Notes: generated by a model not told the origin, from the letters alone. A stretch of DNA of 64,000 bases from Sphingobacterium thalpophilum (GCA_945868825.1 CAMBMM010000001.1:620001-684000), one strand, 5' to 3'. Shown: positions 34,016-44,038, counted from the stretch's first letter. Numbers and translations: made by a program.

Positions 34016-35146
34016 ATGAGAGTCTATTTAGATAATGCCGCCACTACCCCTCTAGATAAAGAGGTAATAAAGGAAATGTGTAACGTTATGGAAAACCAAT
34101 TTGGTAACCCCTCGTCTATACATGCACATGGTCGTGAAGTACGATCGGTGGTGGAAAAAGCCCGTAAAAGTATAGCAAGCCTTCTAAATACCTCACCGGC
34201 TGAGATATTTTTCACCTCAGGAGGCACAGAGGCAGATAATACAGCCATTCGCTGTGGCATTATAGATCATGGCATAACACATGCCATTACCTCTAAAATT
34301 GAGCACCATGCCGTTCTACACACCTTAGAGGCTTTGGCTTATGAAGGTATTATAAAACTAAGCCTAGTAAACATAAACGAGCAAGGAAGTATTGATTTAG
34401 CGCATTTAGAAGAATTACTTAAAACCCATCCCAAAACATTTGTATCGCTGATGCATGCCAATAACGAAATTGGTACCCTTACCAATATTGAGCACGTTGG
34501 TGAAATGTGTGAACAATACGAGGCGCTTTTCCATAGCGATACGGTTCAAACCATGGGGCATTATCGCTACGATTTAAGCAAACTAAAGGTTCATTTTTTA
34601 GTGTGTGCAGCGCACAAAATACACGGACCAAAAGGTGTTGGATTCTTATACATCAACCATAAAATAAAAATAAAACCGTTTATATATGGTGGCGCACAAG
34701 AGCGCAACATGCGGGGTGGCACAGAAAATGTATATGGCATTATAGGCTTAGCCAAAGCATTGGAATTAGCTTACGCAGATATGGAAAAACATCATGCTCA
34801 TATACAAGAAATAAAATCATACATGATGGTTGAGTTGAAAAGAGCTATTCCCGGCATTGGTTTTAATGGAAAAACGTCAGCAGATGAAAGCTTATATACC
34901 GTACTCAATGTATCTTTTCCAAAAATGGAAATGCCCGATATGTTACTCTTTAATTTAGATATTTCCGGCATTTCTGCTTCTGGAGGTAGTGCATGTAGTT
35001 CTGGAAGTAACATTGGCTCCCATGTATTAAGTGGTATTGGTGCCGATAGTTCAAGCCCTGCAGTACGTTTCTCTTTTAGTAAGTATACTACCAAAGAAGA
35101 GATTGATTTTGTTATCAACAAAATCAAAGAATTGAATTTATTTTAG
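34016..35146 (+). CDS. Cysteine desulfurase (NifS/IscS family)
   Basis: 376 residues. This PLP enzyme takes sulfur from cysteine for Fe-S clusters or tRNA thiolation. It begins YLDNAATTPLDKEV, with FTSGGTEADNTAI, the PLP lysine in AAHKIHGPKGVGFLY, and the catalytic cysteine loop SGGSACSSGSNIGSHVL. No scaffold gene is nearby, so its exact partner is open. It starts 4 nt after glmM. Confidence 0.93.
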   Translation: MRVYLDNAATTPLDKEVIKEMCNVMENQFGNPSSIHAHGREVRSVVEKARKSIASLLNTSPAEIFFTSGGTEADNTAIRCGIIDHGITHAITSKIEHHAVLHTLEALAYEGIIKLSLVNINEQGSIDLAHLEELLKTHPKTFVSLMHANNEIGTLTNIEHVGEMCEQYEALFHSDTVQTMGHYRYDLSKLKVHFLVCAAHKIHGPKGVGFLYINHKIKIKPFIYGGAQERNMRGGTENVYGIIGLAKALELAYADMEKHHAHIQEIKSYMMVELKRAIPGIGFNGKTSADESLYTVLNVSFPKMEMPDMLLFNLDISGISASGGSACSSGSNIGSHVLSGIGADSSSPAVRFSFSKYTTKEEIDFVINKIKELNLF

Positions 35147-35206
35147 ACCCATTTTTTCGGCAAAAGCTGAATATAAGGCCGCTACACATACAAAAGAACA
35201 ATACCT

Positions 35207-37516
35207 ATGAAAAAATTTGTTCTATTCAGTATCATGCTAATTGTACTAAACCAAGTAAAAGCGCAAAAAGTGGGCTTGGTATTGAGTGGTGGTGGGGCAA
35301 AAGGCTTGGCTCACATTGGCGTTTTAAAAGCGTTAGAAGAAAATCACATTCCTATTGATTATATAACCGGAACCTCAATGGGCGGAATTGTGGGTGCCTT
35401 ATATGCTGCTGGCTATTCTCCCTCCGAAATCGAATATATTGCAGAAAGCGATGATTTTCAAGAATGGGTAAACGGACGTTTTAAAAGTGATTTCAGGTAC
35501 TATTTTAAGAAGAAACCTGATAATCCTGCCTTTTTAAATGCCAAGCTAGAAATAGATACCAGTTTTAATGCCAGTTTTAGAGCCAATTTAGTAAACGATA
35601 TTCCTCTAAACTTTGCTTTGTTGCAATTATTAGGACAAGCCTCGGCTACGGCTCAAAACAATTTTGACAACCTGTTTGTACCCTATCGGTGTATTGTATC
35701 CGATATTTTTGATAAAAAAATGGTTCCCATTGGTAGCGGTAGTTTGGTAGAAGCCGTACGAGGCACTATGGCCGTTCCGCTTGTTTATCGGCCGGTAAAA
35801 GTGGGCAATAGGTATGTATTTGATGGGGGTATTTACAACAACTTCCCGGTAGATGTGATGAAAAGCAATTTTAAACCCGATTATATTATTGGGGTAAATG
35901 TATCCTCAAAAACCTACAATGAATATCCAACAGAGAATGATGATCGGGTTGTAAACCGCTTTTTGATGTATATGTTTTTAGCCAATTCGGATACTGCAAG
36001 CGTAGGTAAAAACGGGACAGTGATACAGCCCAACATAAGCTCCTTTTCGGCTACTAATTTTAGCGATGTTACTGCCATTATAAAAAGTGGATATGAGGCC
36101 GCAATGGCCGATATGTCAACCATCTTAAACGCTCTAAAACAACGGAGTGACGCTTACAAATTAAAAGAAGAGCGAATTGCCTTTAAAAATAAAAATGCCA
36201 ATCTTGTTTTCGACCAAGTTCTTATAAATGGCATTAACTCTAAACAAAGAGAGTATGTACAACATGTTTTTTGGCCAAAAAAACAAAAATTAAACTTACT
36301 AGGTATAAAAGATGGATACTATAAACTAGCAGCCGATGAGAATTTTGAAACCATTTATCCACGTATTTACCAAGATTCTTTGGCCCAGCACACTACCTTT
36401 GAGCTACAAGTAAAACCACAAAAAAACTTTAGGATAGATTTTGGTGGGAGTATTTCTACACGGCCAGTAAGTAATGTGTTTTTAGGCCTGCAATACAATT
36501 TACTTGATAAACAATCTTACACTTTTGGAGCGAACCTATATTCAGGTAGGTTTTATGAATCGGTACAAACTACAATTAGGATGGATGTACCCACAACCAG
36601 ACCATATTATCTAGAAACCGAGTTTACGTACAACCATTGGAATTTTTACAGCACTAGCCAAATTATTGTAGATAAAGTAAAACCAACCTATGTTGATCAA
36701 TCGGACAGGCAATGGGTAGCCAAACTAGGTACCCCATTTGGCCGTAATGGAAAGTTGGAATTCACTGCGGGATATTTTGATTTTAATGACGGTTTTAGTC
36801 CTAATAACAATTATGTATATGGCGATATTTTTGATGAAAGTACCTTCTCAGGTTTTAAGGCCGCTATCGATTTAACCAAGAACACGCTAAACAAAAAACA
36901 ATATGCAACCAAAGGTTTGTTTTTCCAATTGCAAACGGCATTTTTTGGAGGTACAGAAAACTACGTGCCTGGTAATGTATTGCGCAACGAAGTCATTTAC
37001 GCCCAGTTACACCCCATTGAAAAAGATCGCCAATGGCTACGAATAAAAACGAGCATAGAGCATTACCCATTGAGCAGTAAACACTTTACATTTGGCTATT
37101 CGTTTGAATCAATTTTAAGCAACAAACCTCTCTTTAGCACGTATAAATCTACCTTATTAAGTGCCCCTACATTTTATCCATTACAAGATTCAAAATCGAT
37201 ATTTTTCGAAGGATTTAGAGCTAATTCTTATGTAGCTGGGGGAGTAAAAAATATCATTTCGCTGCGCAAAAATATTGATTTACGATTGGAAGCTTACTTA
37301 TTTAAATCCATTAAAGGATATGAACTTGTTGGTTTACAAGATGTATCGTGGAAACAATCTTCTAAAGCTCGGTATGTGGCTACTGCAGGATTGGTCTATC
37401 AGAGCCCAATTGGACCCATTAGCTTCAGTGTAAATAGATACGATGATCCGCAGAAGCCCATCGGGGTAATGTTTCATGCAGGCTTTTTGCTTTACAACAA
37501 ACGCAGTTTAGATTAA
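35207..37516 (+). CDS. Patatin-like phospholipase with C-terminal outer-membrane barrel (PlpD-type)
   Basis: 769 residues. Signal peptide about 1-19 (NQVKAQ). The patatin domain shows the oxyanion loop SGGGAKGLAHIGVL (about 27-40), the nucleophile GTSMGGIVGALYAAG and the catalytic aspartate in FDGGIYNNFPVDV. A POTRA-like stretch (NLVFDQVLINGINSKQ) is followed by a roughly 330-residue BamA-type barrel ending in FHAGFLLYNKRSLD. It is a type V-like lipase fused to its own transporter domain. Its stop overlaps the BamA-like gene by 4 nt. Confidence 0.9.
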   Translation: MKKFVLFSIMLIVLNQVKAQKVGLVLSGGGAKGLAHIGVLKALEENHIPIDYITGTSMGGIVGALYAAGYSPSEIEYIAESDDFQEWVNGRFKSDFRYYFKKKPDNPAFLNAKLEIDTSFNASFRANLVNDIPLNFALLQLLGQASATAQNNFDNLFVPYRCIVSDIFDKKMVPIGSGSLVEAVRGTMAVPLVYRPVKVGNRYVFDGGIYNNFPVDVMKSNFKPDYIIGVNVSSKTYNEYPTENDDRVVNRFLMYMFLANSDTASVGKNGTVIQPNISSFSATNFSDVTAIIKSGYEAAMADMSTILNALKQRSDAYKLKEERIAFKNKNANLVFDQVLINGINSKQREYVQHVFWPKKQKLNLLGIKDGYYKLAADENFETIYPRIYQDSLAQHTTFELQVKPQKNFRIDFGGSISTRPVSNVFLGLQYNLLDKQSYTFGANLYSGRFYESVQTTIRMDVPTTRPYYLETEFTYNHWNFYSTSQIIVDKVKPTYVDQSDRQWVAKLGTPFGRNGKLEFTAGYFDFNDGFSPNNNYVYGDIFDESTFSGFKAAIDLTKNTLNKKQYATKGLFFQLQTAFFGGTENYVPGNVLRNEVIYAQLHPIEKDRQWLRIKTSIEHYPLSSKHFTFGYSFESILSNKPLFSTYKSTLLSAPTFYPLQDSKSIFFEGFRANSYVAGGVKNIISLRKNIDLRLEAYLFKSIKGYELVGLQDVSWKQSSKARYVATAGLVYQSPIGPISFSVNRYDDPQKPIGVMFHAGFLLYNKRSLD

Positions 37517-39870
37517 AATGGCATGCCTATACCAAAGTTATATTGCACAAAGCGATATACATCTGGATAGTGTGTGGTGGCATAGATTTGTTTAAACTCT
37601 TTATTAAACATATTTTTAATAACCCACTGATCAGAGCCCGTAAACTGCGGATCGCGAATTTTAACCGCAGCATCTAATCGGAATATAAAATAATCCATAT
37701 CGAAACGTAAGCCAGCACCAGCACCTATGGCAAATTGCTTTAAGAATTTAGAAGAAATGAATTCTCCTCCGGGATTTTCGGCCACAGCACGTATACGCCA
37801 AATATTTCCAAAATCGGTAAAGGTTGCACCTTTTACTTTGGCGCCAAATAAGTTATTGAGTATTTTAAAGCGATATTCTAAGTTACCCTCAAATTTAATC
37901 TCCCCCAACTGATCTAAATTACGCAAGTTTTGTCTAATCTGCGGATCAATATCTGCTCTATTATAGTTACCTGGCCCTAGTGTTCTTGCTTGCCAAGCTC
38001 TAATTCCGTTGGTTCCACCTGCATAAAAATTCTTCTCAATAGGTAAAGCAGTATTGTTACCATACGGAATACCAAACCCTGGATTCAATCTAAAAACCAA
38101 TTGCTTATCACCACCAAAGTGTTTATACCAACGTAAATCTAATTCTGCCTTGGCGTATTGCAAATAAGGCAAGCCAAACACTGTTCTATAACCTTTCGCA
38201 TCTATTTTTAAATTTAAAGCTTTACTCAACAAGCCCAAGGTATTGCCACTTAAATCTGCAGAGGCTTTTAAATAAAAGAAATTGCTTTTGGTGCTTAATA
38301 ATATATTATTGAGCGTAAACGCATACTGACTACCAAAGTTTACAAATTGCCTATCGTTGGTTTTTACATACAATGAAAAACCATTTGCATTTAAATAATC
38401 TCTAAAATCGACATCTAATTGGCCATTCCTATACTCTAAATTAAAGGGCGTAAAAGTGTGTTTTTTAAACTTGGTTTCCATCCAATCGTATGAAATTGCA
38501 TTTATGAAGGTTCGATTTTCAAAGGCACTTTTTTGGCGAAAATATTGGAAACTCGTAGAAAAAGTTGTGTGAGGTAAGCCATTTTTGCTTGAAACGGTAT
38601 TCTTAAATGGAATAATTATACGAGGGATTATTAAATTGGCTCCGAGTTCAAACTCTCGGTTAAATGCCCTATCAGTAAGTTGGCTTAAAGATTTTGATTC
38701 GAACAATACACCGTATCTGAACTTAAGGTCAAACTGCTCGGCGCCACCAAATAAATTACGATTGGTATAGGTATTACCAATATTAAAACCATTTCTTGCA
38801 CCATTTAAGGTGTATTCGCCCTCTAGTCTGTTAGACATTTTTTTGAGTGGCGTAAAATCATAAATGGCATCTAACACATGTGAGCTATCGGATTGTTTTT
38901 GATAACTAATTTTTATATTTCTAAATACGTTTAAATCATATAAGCGGTCGTAAGTTAAGTTTTCGGCCTCTAAATTATAATTAGTACCATTTTTAGAAAA
39001 TATATACCGTGTAATGGGCTTCAATTTAAACCTACCTGAATAATCTTTCAGATAATACTGATTGTCTAATACTGCAGAATCTACTTTAGTGGAACTTAGC
39101 AAACCAGTACTGGTACGAATAGCCAAATAACTATTCCCAATGGTATACTTTTCATGGTTAAGTTTCCCGGCAGGATTGGCGATAAACAAATTTAAATTGG
39201 TTTTATGTTGCATACCGTTCGTATCTACCTCAAATCGTAAATACTGACGTAAATACTCATAATATCCGCTTTTACGCATCAATTGGTAAACTTGTTCTCT
39301 CTCGGCGTTCAAGGTATCGGCATCGTAGCGTTTATCCTTCGCAACACTTGAAACAGAAGCTTGATTTTTTAAATATAAACTCCGAACCGATGTATCCGGA
39401 ATAGAATAACTCAACTTATTTATGGTGAATTCTGCACCGGCATTTGCAGTAAAGGTAATTCGGGCTGTTTGTTTTTCTATAGCTATGTTACTTTGAACTT
39501 TTGCACGTAAAAAGCCTTTAGTATGTAAAAATTTCTCTATTTGTGTTCTAGATATTTCTACCAAGGAGCTATCAAGTAAAGCGGGTGCCTCACCTATTTT
39601 TTTAATATTTTCAGTACGGTAGCGACCTTTTTTAACATTTACTAGATTGTATAAACGCAAATTTAACCATGATGGTTTACGCAAATCTCTTTGCACATAT
39701 TCGCGGGCTTGTTCTTCAAAACGAGGGTCTACATTTTTTAAATCAACCTTTCTAACCAGTACCTGCTCTTTTTCTAAAAACCTAATGGGCGAACAGCCAA
39801 TCACAGAAATGAACAGAAAAAGCAGTATTATTGTACGAACAAAAAATGGCTTAGTGGCGTATGCTTTCAA
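37513..39870 (-). CDS. BamA/TamA-family outer-membrane lipoprotein
   Basis: 785 residues. The N-terminus has a hydrophobic stretch ending in the lipobox VIGC, so it is a lipoprotein. POTRA-like segments follow (EKEQVLVRKVDLKN at the beginning and others to about 330), then a bacterial surface antigen barrel with the FYAGGTNGIRAW motif near the plug-contact loop and the C-terminal FNFGIGMPF-like ending. It probably assembles or exports proteins at the outer membrane. The start is TTG at 39870, inside the first codons of trmH on the other strand. Confidence 0.86.
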   Translation of the reverse strand: MKAYATKPFFVRTIILLFLFISVIGCSPIRFLEKEQVLVRKVDLKNVDPRFEEQAREYVQRDLRKPSWLNLRLYNLVNVKKGRYRTENIKKIGEAPALLDSSLVEISRTQIEKFLHTKGFLRAKVQSNIAIEKQTARITFTANAGAEFTINKLSYSIPDTSVRSLYLKNQASVSSVAKDKRYDADTLNAEREQVYQLMRKSGYYEYLRQYLRFEVDTNGMQHKTNLNLFIANPAGKLNHEKYTIGNSYLAIRTSTGLLSSTKVDSAVLDNQYYLKDYSGRFKLKPITRYIFSKNGTNYNLEAENLTYDRLYDLNVFRNIKISYQKQSDSSHVLDAIYDFTPLKKMSNRLEGEYTLNGARNGFNIGNTYTNRNLFGGAEQFDLKFRYGVLFESKSLSQLTDRAFNREFELGANLIIPRIIIPFKNTVSSKNGLPHTTFSTSFQYFRQKSAFENRTFINAISYDWMETKFKKHTFTPFNLEYRNGQLDVDFRDYLNANGFSLYVKTNDRQFVNFGSQYAFTLNNILLSTKSNFFYLKASADLSGNTLGLLSKALNLKIDAKGYRTVFGLPYLQYAKAELDLRWYKHFGGDKQLVFRLNPGFGIPYGNNTALPIEKNFYAGGTNGIRAWQARTLGPGNYNRADIDPQIRQNLRNLDQLGEIKFEGNLEYRFKILNNLFGAKVKGATFTDFGNIWRIRAVAENPGGEFISSKFLKQFAIGAGAGLRFDMDYFIFRLDAAVKIRDPQFTGSDQWVIKNMFNKEFKQIYATTHYPDVYRFVQYNFGIGMPF

Positions 39871-40604
39871 AATCAGAGATCGGTTTTATAAAATCATTGC
39901 AGCAAAAAAAATGCCGTAAAGAGCAGGCTCTTTTTGTGGTGGAGGGGCTAAAATCTGTTCTCGAATTTCTTCAATCGGGATATCGTATACACTCCGTGTA
40001 TGGCACTTCTACTGTTTTTCCAAAATTGGGCAAAATCTCCCAAAATATAAAGTTATTCGAGGTTAAAGCTGATGAAATTGCTAAAATATCGGGTTTAACT
40101 ACACCTCAAGACGTATTGGCGGTGGTTTATATTCCACAAAAAGACGAAAACGATCTTATAATTGAAGCAAATACCTTCCATTTACTCCTCGATGGCGTTC
40201 AAGATCCGGGGAATTTTGGCACCATTATTCGTACCGCCGACTGGTTTGGATTTAAAGAACTCATTTGCTCTACCGATACGGTAGAAGCTTACAACCCTAA
40301 AGTGGTACAAGCCAGCATGGGCTCTTTAGCCAGAATAAAGATTATTTACACCGAGTTAGAGGACGTAATACGTAGCAGTAGTTTACCCACTTTTGGAGCT
40401 ACTTTAGGCGGAACCTCCATTTTTGAAACCAGTTTTGGCCATGAAGGCTTACTTATTTTAGGCAACGAAGGCAATGGTATCCGACCCGAAATTTTAGAAA
40501 AAGTAAGCAATCAGGTAACTATACCTCTATTTGGTGCTGCCGAATCGTTAAATGTGGCGGTAAGTGCCGGTATTTTTTGTGCCGAAGTACGCAGAAATAC
40601 TTAG
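39861..40604 (+). CDS. TrmH/SpoU-family RNA 2'-O-methyltransferase
   Basis: 247 residues. An N-terminal substrate-binding domain (KSEIGFIKSLQQKKCRKEQ, FVVEGLKSVLEF) precedes the SPOUT knot: DPGNFGTIIRTADWFGF, ILGNEGNGIRPEI and IPLFGAAESLNVAVSAGIF. It methylates a ribose in rRNA or tRNA; the site is unknown. The first 10 nt overlap the 5' end of the BamA-like gene on the opposite strand. Its TAG stop overlaps the ABC-F stop (TTAG). Confidence 0.92.
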   Translation: MLSKSEIGFIKSLQQKKCRKEQALFVVEGLKSVLEFLQSGYRIHSVYGTSTVFPKLGKISQNIKLFEVKADEIAKISGLTTPQDVLAVVYIPQKDENDLIIEANTFHLLLDGVQDPGNFGTIIRTADWFGFKELICSTDTVEAYNPKVVQASMGSLARIKIIYTELEDVIRSSSLPTFGATLGGTSIFETSFGHEGLLILGNEGNGIRPEILEKVSNQVTIPLFGAAESLNVAVSAGIFCAEVRRNT

Positions 40605-42490
40605 CCTTGTTTTTCGCTCAATTCTAACCAACGCAATTCTTTTTCATCTACCAAGTTCACCAATTCAAGTACTCTTTCAGCGGCTTTTTGCAAATCATCA
40701 TAGTCCATGGTGCCGGCATTCATGGCGGTTTCAAGTTCGGCTTTCTCTTCACCAAATTGGGCTATTTCTTTTTCTAACTCTTCAAACTCTCGTTTTTCTT
40801 TAAAAGAGAGTTGCACTTTTTCTTTTGTATTGGTTTTAGGCTGGCTTTTGTCTACCATAATTTGGTGTGCTGCTTTTTCATCCTGAATTAAACCATTGAG
40901 CAAAGCCTCCCGGTATTGGGTATAATTGCCCGGATAATCACGTACTGCGCCATTTCCTTCAAAAGCAAAGAGGTGATCAACCATTCTATCCATAAAATAC
41001 CTATCGTGACTTACAATGAGTATACAGCCCGGATATTCTAACAAAAATTCCTCCAGAGTACGTAGGGTTTGTAAATCTAAATCGTTGGTAGGCTCATCGA
41101 GAACCAAAAAGTTAGGGTTGCGAAACAATACGCTCAACAATTGTAAGCGGCGTTTCTCACCGCCACTCAGCTTACTTAATGGCGTATATTGCTGTTGCGC
41201 ACTAAAGCCAAATTTTTCCATAAACTGGCTAGCGCCAATTTTAGAGCCATCGGCCATCGGGAAATATTCGCCCATGGTTTTTACGTATTCAATGGCTCGT
41301 ACATCTTCTTCATAGCTCAGCCCATCTTGGCCAAAATTGCCAAAAACTACAGTTCCACCATGATCAATGGTGCCACTATCGGGCTGTTCTAGCTGCAGGG
41401 CTATTTTAAGAAAAGTAGATTTACCAACGCCATTTTTACCCACTACCCCAATGCGTTCGCCACGTTGGAAAGTATATTCAAAATCGTTTAAAATGCATAA
41501 ATCACCAAAACTCTTCGATACTTTTTTCAACTCCAAAATTTTTCCACCCAATCGGGTCATTTTTATTTGCAGAGATACTTCACTTACTTCATTTTTCTTT
41601 TTAACCCGATCTTCTACACCAGCAAACGCATCTTGCCGGCTTTTACTTTTGGTAGTTCTGGCTTTGGGTTGTCTACGCATCCACTCCAACTCTCTGCGGT
41701 AGGTATTTTTATCTTTTTCGAGTTCGCTTTGCTCCATTTCTTGGCGCAAGCTCTTTTGCTCTAAAAAATAATCGTAGGTGCCTTTGTATACAAAAACCTT
41801 CTCTTCATCAATCTCCACAATCTCATTGCACACGGCATCTAAAAAATAACGATCGTGGGTAACCAACAACAACGTAAGTTTTTGGGCACTTAAATAATCT
41901 TCTAGCCACTCTATCATGCTTACATCGAGGTGGTTGGTTGGCTCATCTAAAATAAGCAAACACTTACCCTCGTGCAGTTGAGCTTCAATAAGAGCTTGTG
42001 CAAGCGCTACACGCTTCTTTTGTCCACCACTTAAGGTTGCCATGGGTTCGTTGAGATGATGGAGATTTAATTTTCCTAAAATCTGTTTTAAATCGCTTTC
42101 AAAAGTCCAGGCATTCAACTCATCCAAATCGCCCATTAGTTTGGCCAATTTATCGTGATCGTCAGATCCTTCTTCTAAAAACAATTCATACTCTTTTACC
42201 ACCTGTACAACGGAATTTTCTAAACGAAGTACATTATCCCAGATAGATTTAGTGCCATCAAAATCGTTATCCTGCTGCAACATCACGGTTTTAATATCTT
42301 TATGCACCCAAACGGTACCGCTATCGGGCGTATCTAACCCAGCTAAGATTTTCATCAGCGTACTTTTTCCACTCCCATTACGGGCCACCAAGGCAATTTT
42401 ATCGCCCTCATCTATATTAATCGTAATATTTTTAAAGAGGGTGCGTATTCCAAACGACTTGCTAACATTTTCTACCGAAGCATAATTCAT
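40601..42490 (-). CDS. ABC-F protein, Uup-like
   Basis: 629 residues with two ATPase domains and no membrane segments. Domain 1: [45 protein letters not shown]. Domain 2: GVVGKNGVGKSTFLKIA, LSGGEKRRLQLLSVLF, LVLDEPTNDLDL. The inter-domain linker is charged and helical (ELEWMRRQPKARTTKSK), and the last about 70 residues form a coiled coil like that of Uup. ABC-F proteins act on the ribosome. It is transcribed alone. Confidence 0.9.
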   Translation of the reverse strand: MNYASVENVSKSFGIRTLFKNITINIDEGDKIALVARNGSGKSTLMKILAGLDTPDSGTVWVHKDIKTVMLQQDNDFDGTKSIWDNVLRLENSVVQVVKEYELFLEEGSDDHDKLAKLMGDLDELNAWTFESDLKQILGKLNLHHLNEPMATLSGGQKKRVALAQALIEAQLHEGKCLLILDEPTNHLDVSMIEWLEDYLSAQKLTLLLVTHDRYFLDAVCNEIVEIDEEKVFVYKGTYDYFLEQKSLRQEMEQSELEKDKNTYRRELEWMRRQPKARTTKSKSRQDAFAGVEDRVKKKNEVSEVSLQIKMTRLGGKILELKKVSKSFGDLCILNDFEYTFQRGERIGVVGKNGVGKSTFLKIALQLEQPDSGTIDHGGTVVFGNFGQDGLSYEEDVRAIEYVKTMGEYFPMADGSKIGASQFMEKFGFSAQQQYTPLSKLSGGEKRRLQLLSVLFRNPNFLVLDEPTNDLDLQTLRTLEEFLLEYPGCILIVSHDRYFMDRMVDHLFAFEGNGAVRDYPGNYTQYREALLNGLIQDEKAAHQIMVDKSQPKTNTKEKVQLSFKEKREFEELEKEIAQFGEEKAELETAMNAGTMDYDDLQKAAERVLELVNLVDEKELRWLELSEKQG

Positions 42491-42615
42491 GCCGCAAAGG
42501 TAACATTGGCAAGGTTAATACAGCGTTAAAGCCTAAATTTTGCTGCATATATTTTCAACAACTAGTTTCAACAAAGAAAAGCTGAGTATTTATGGATATA
42601 AAAATAATATTTTAC

Positions 42616-42623
42616 TATTTTTG
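42616..42623 (+). promoter_or_regulatory. -7 promoter box of tRNA-Cys
   Basis: TATTTTTG followed by CAG, exact fit to TAnnTTTG, 16 nt before the mature tRNA. It may also drive the 59-residue gene downstream. Confidence 0.55.
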
Positions 42624-42639
42624 CAGTCCTTGAATAAAG

Positions 42640-42710
42640 GGTCGGATGGCCGAGTGGCTAGGCTCAGCTCTGCAAAAGCTGCTACAGCGGTTCGAATCCG
42701 CTTCCGACCT
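42640..42710 (+). tRNA. tRNA-Cys (anticodon GCA)
   Basis: Cloverleaf of 71 nt: acceptor GGTCGGA/TCCGACC with discriminator T, D-arm GCCGAGTGGCTAGGC, anticodon stem CAGCT/AGCTG with loop CTGCAAA (anticodon GCA), and T-arm GCGGTTCGAATCCGC. The U discriminator is typical of tRNA-Cys. CCA is not encoded. The track's 96-residue ORF across it is spurious. Confidence 0.96.
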
Positions 42711-42738
42711 CAAGAAAAAAACTTAAAAAAGAAAGACC

Positions 42739-42918
42739 ATGGGAGTAACTCGTTTAAAAAGAAAAGACAGAAGAAACAAAACTGTTTCTCGTTTAGAAGT
42801 ACAATTTTTGAAAATGGCTCACAACATTGAAGTGGGTAGCCGTTCAAAAGAGAAAGCTAGCAGCCAAGTTTCTAAAAACAATGCTGTTTTGGCTCAAATT
42901 GTAGCTAAAGCGAAATAA
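42739..42918 (+). CDS. Conserved-looking small basic protein, 59 residues
   Basis: Missed by the ORF track because it is below 60 residues. It begins MGVTRLKRKDRRNKTVSRLE and ends QIVAKAK. It is very rich in Lys and Arg, with no signal peptide or membrane helix. I believe similar small proteins occur across Bacteroidota genomes, but I cannot search. The basic N-terminus resembles ribosomal or RNA-binding tails; no function is assigned. The ATG is 28 nt after tRNA-Cys and preceded by AAAAAAGAAAGACC, and a strong terminator follows, so it looks like a real transcription unit with the tRNA. Confidence 0.78.
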   Translation: MGVTRLKRKDRRNKTVSRLEVQFLKMAHNIEVGSRSKEKASSQVSKNNAVLAQIVAKAK

Positions 42919-42963
42919 GTTTCATTGCACCGGCATTTTTGCCGAGAACAATATATAAATCAC

Positions 42964-42991
42964 CCGATTAAGCAATTAATCGGTTTTTTTT
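42964..42991 (+). terminator. Rho-independent terminator of the tRNA-Cys/small-protein unit
   Basis: CCGATTAA, loop GCAA, TTAATCGG then eight T. It is 45 nt after the small-protein stop and 20 nt before the convergent pyrD stop. Confidence 0.9.
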
Positions 42992-43012
42992 GTTTAGAAC
43001 AATCAAAGGGAA

Positions 43013-44038
43013 TTAATTTTGGGATATGCCTTTATTAATGGCTTTAATTAAACCCGGGCCTTCGTAAATAAAGCCGGTATACACCTGAACCAGACTGGCA
43101 CCTGCCTTTAGCTTTTCGAGTGCATCTTTGGCAGAGTGAATACCTCCCACCCCAATAATTGGAAAAGTATTTTTAGATTTTTTACTCAGGTAGGTAATTA
43201 CATCGGTAGCACGTTGGCTTAGTGGCTTTCCACTGAGGCCTCCGGCTTCATCTGTTAGTGTTTTAGCAGAAACTAAGCCCTCTCGATTTAAGGTAGTGTT
43301 GCTGGCTATCACACCGGCAATTTTGCTTTCTAATACAATTTCTACAATATCATCTAATTGAGCATCGCTTAAATCGGGGGCAATTTTTAGCAAGATAGGT
43401 TTAGATAGGCCTCCTTTGCTATTGCGCATTTGCAAGGTTTTGAGAATATGTGTTAAGGGCTCTTTCTCTTGCAATTCACGCAAACCGGGCGTATTGGGCG
43501 AACTCACATTCACCACAAAATAATCCACCACATCAAACAAACGATCAAAACAAATCACATAATCGTCTACCGCCTTATCGTTTGGCGTGGCTTTATTCTT
43601 ACCAATATTTCCACCAATAATCAATCCGTTACGTTCTACACGGCTTAGTCGATCGGCTACCACGTCAACCCCTTGGTTGTTAAAACCCATACGATTGATT
43701 AAGCCTTCATCGGCAGGCAAGCGGAACATACGAGGTTTAGGATTTCCGGGCTGAGGCAAAGGCGTTACGGTTCCTATTTCGATAAAACCGAAACCGAAAC
43801 TGGCTAAATCTTCTATATACTCTGCATTTTTATCGAAACCTGCGGCTAGGCCAACCGGATTTTTAAAGGATAAGCCAAACACTTCTTTTGCCAATTTGGG
43901 GTCATTTAGCGTGTAAATCGATTGTATTGCTTTTCTAAAAACACCAATCGAGCACGTTGCTTTTAACCCTGCCATTACCCAATGGTGAACTCGTTCTGGA
44001 GAAATTAAAAAAAGAAAGTATTTAACTATGCCGTACAT
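43013..44038 (-). CDS. pyrD: Dihydroorotate dehydrogenase (quinone), class 2
   Basis: 341 residues. It oxidises dihydroorotate to orotate in pyrimidine synthesis and passes electrons to membrane quinone. The N-terminal helix region ([19 protein letters not shown]) is the membrane-binding element of class 2. Others: [62 protein letters not shown] with the catalytic serine region, and [13 protein letters not shown]. Confidence 0.96.
   Translation of the reverse strand: MYGIVKYFLFLISPERVHHWVMAGLKATCSIGVFRKAIQSIYTLNDPKLAKEVFGLSFKNPVGLAAGFDKNAEYIEDLASFGFGFIEIGTVTPLPQPGNPKPRMFRLPADEGLINRMGFNNQGVDVVADRLSRVERNGLIIGGNIGKNKATPNDKAVDDYVICFDRLFDVVDYFVVNVSSPNTPGLRELQEKEPLTHILKTLQMRNSKGGLSKPILLKIAPDLSDAQLDDIVEIVLESKIAGVIASNTTLNREGLVSAKTLTDEAGGLSGKPLSQRATDVITYLSKKSKNTFPIIGVGGIHSAKDALEKLKAGASLVQVYTGFIYEGPGLIKAINKGISQN

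Noticed and set aside
41567-41764. Plus-strand ORFs within the first ABC-F gene
   Set aside because: Antisense shadows of a well-supported gene; low-complexity hydrophobic translation.
42540-42830. 96-residue ORF
   Set aside because: It reads across tRNA-Cys in a frame different from the 59-residue gene and has no coherent protein character.
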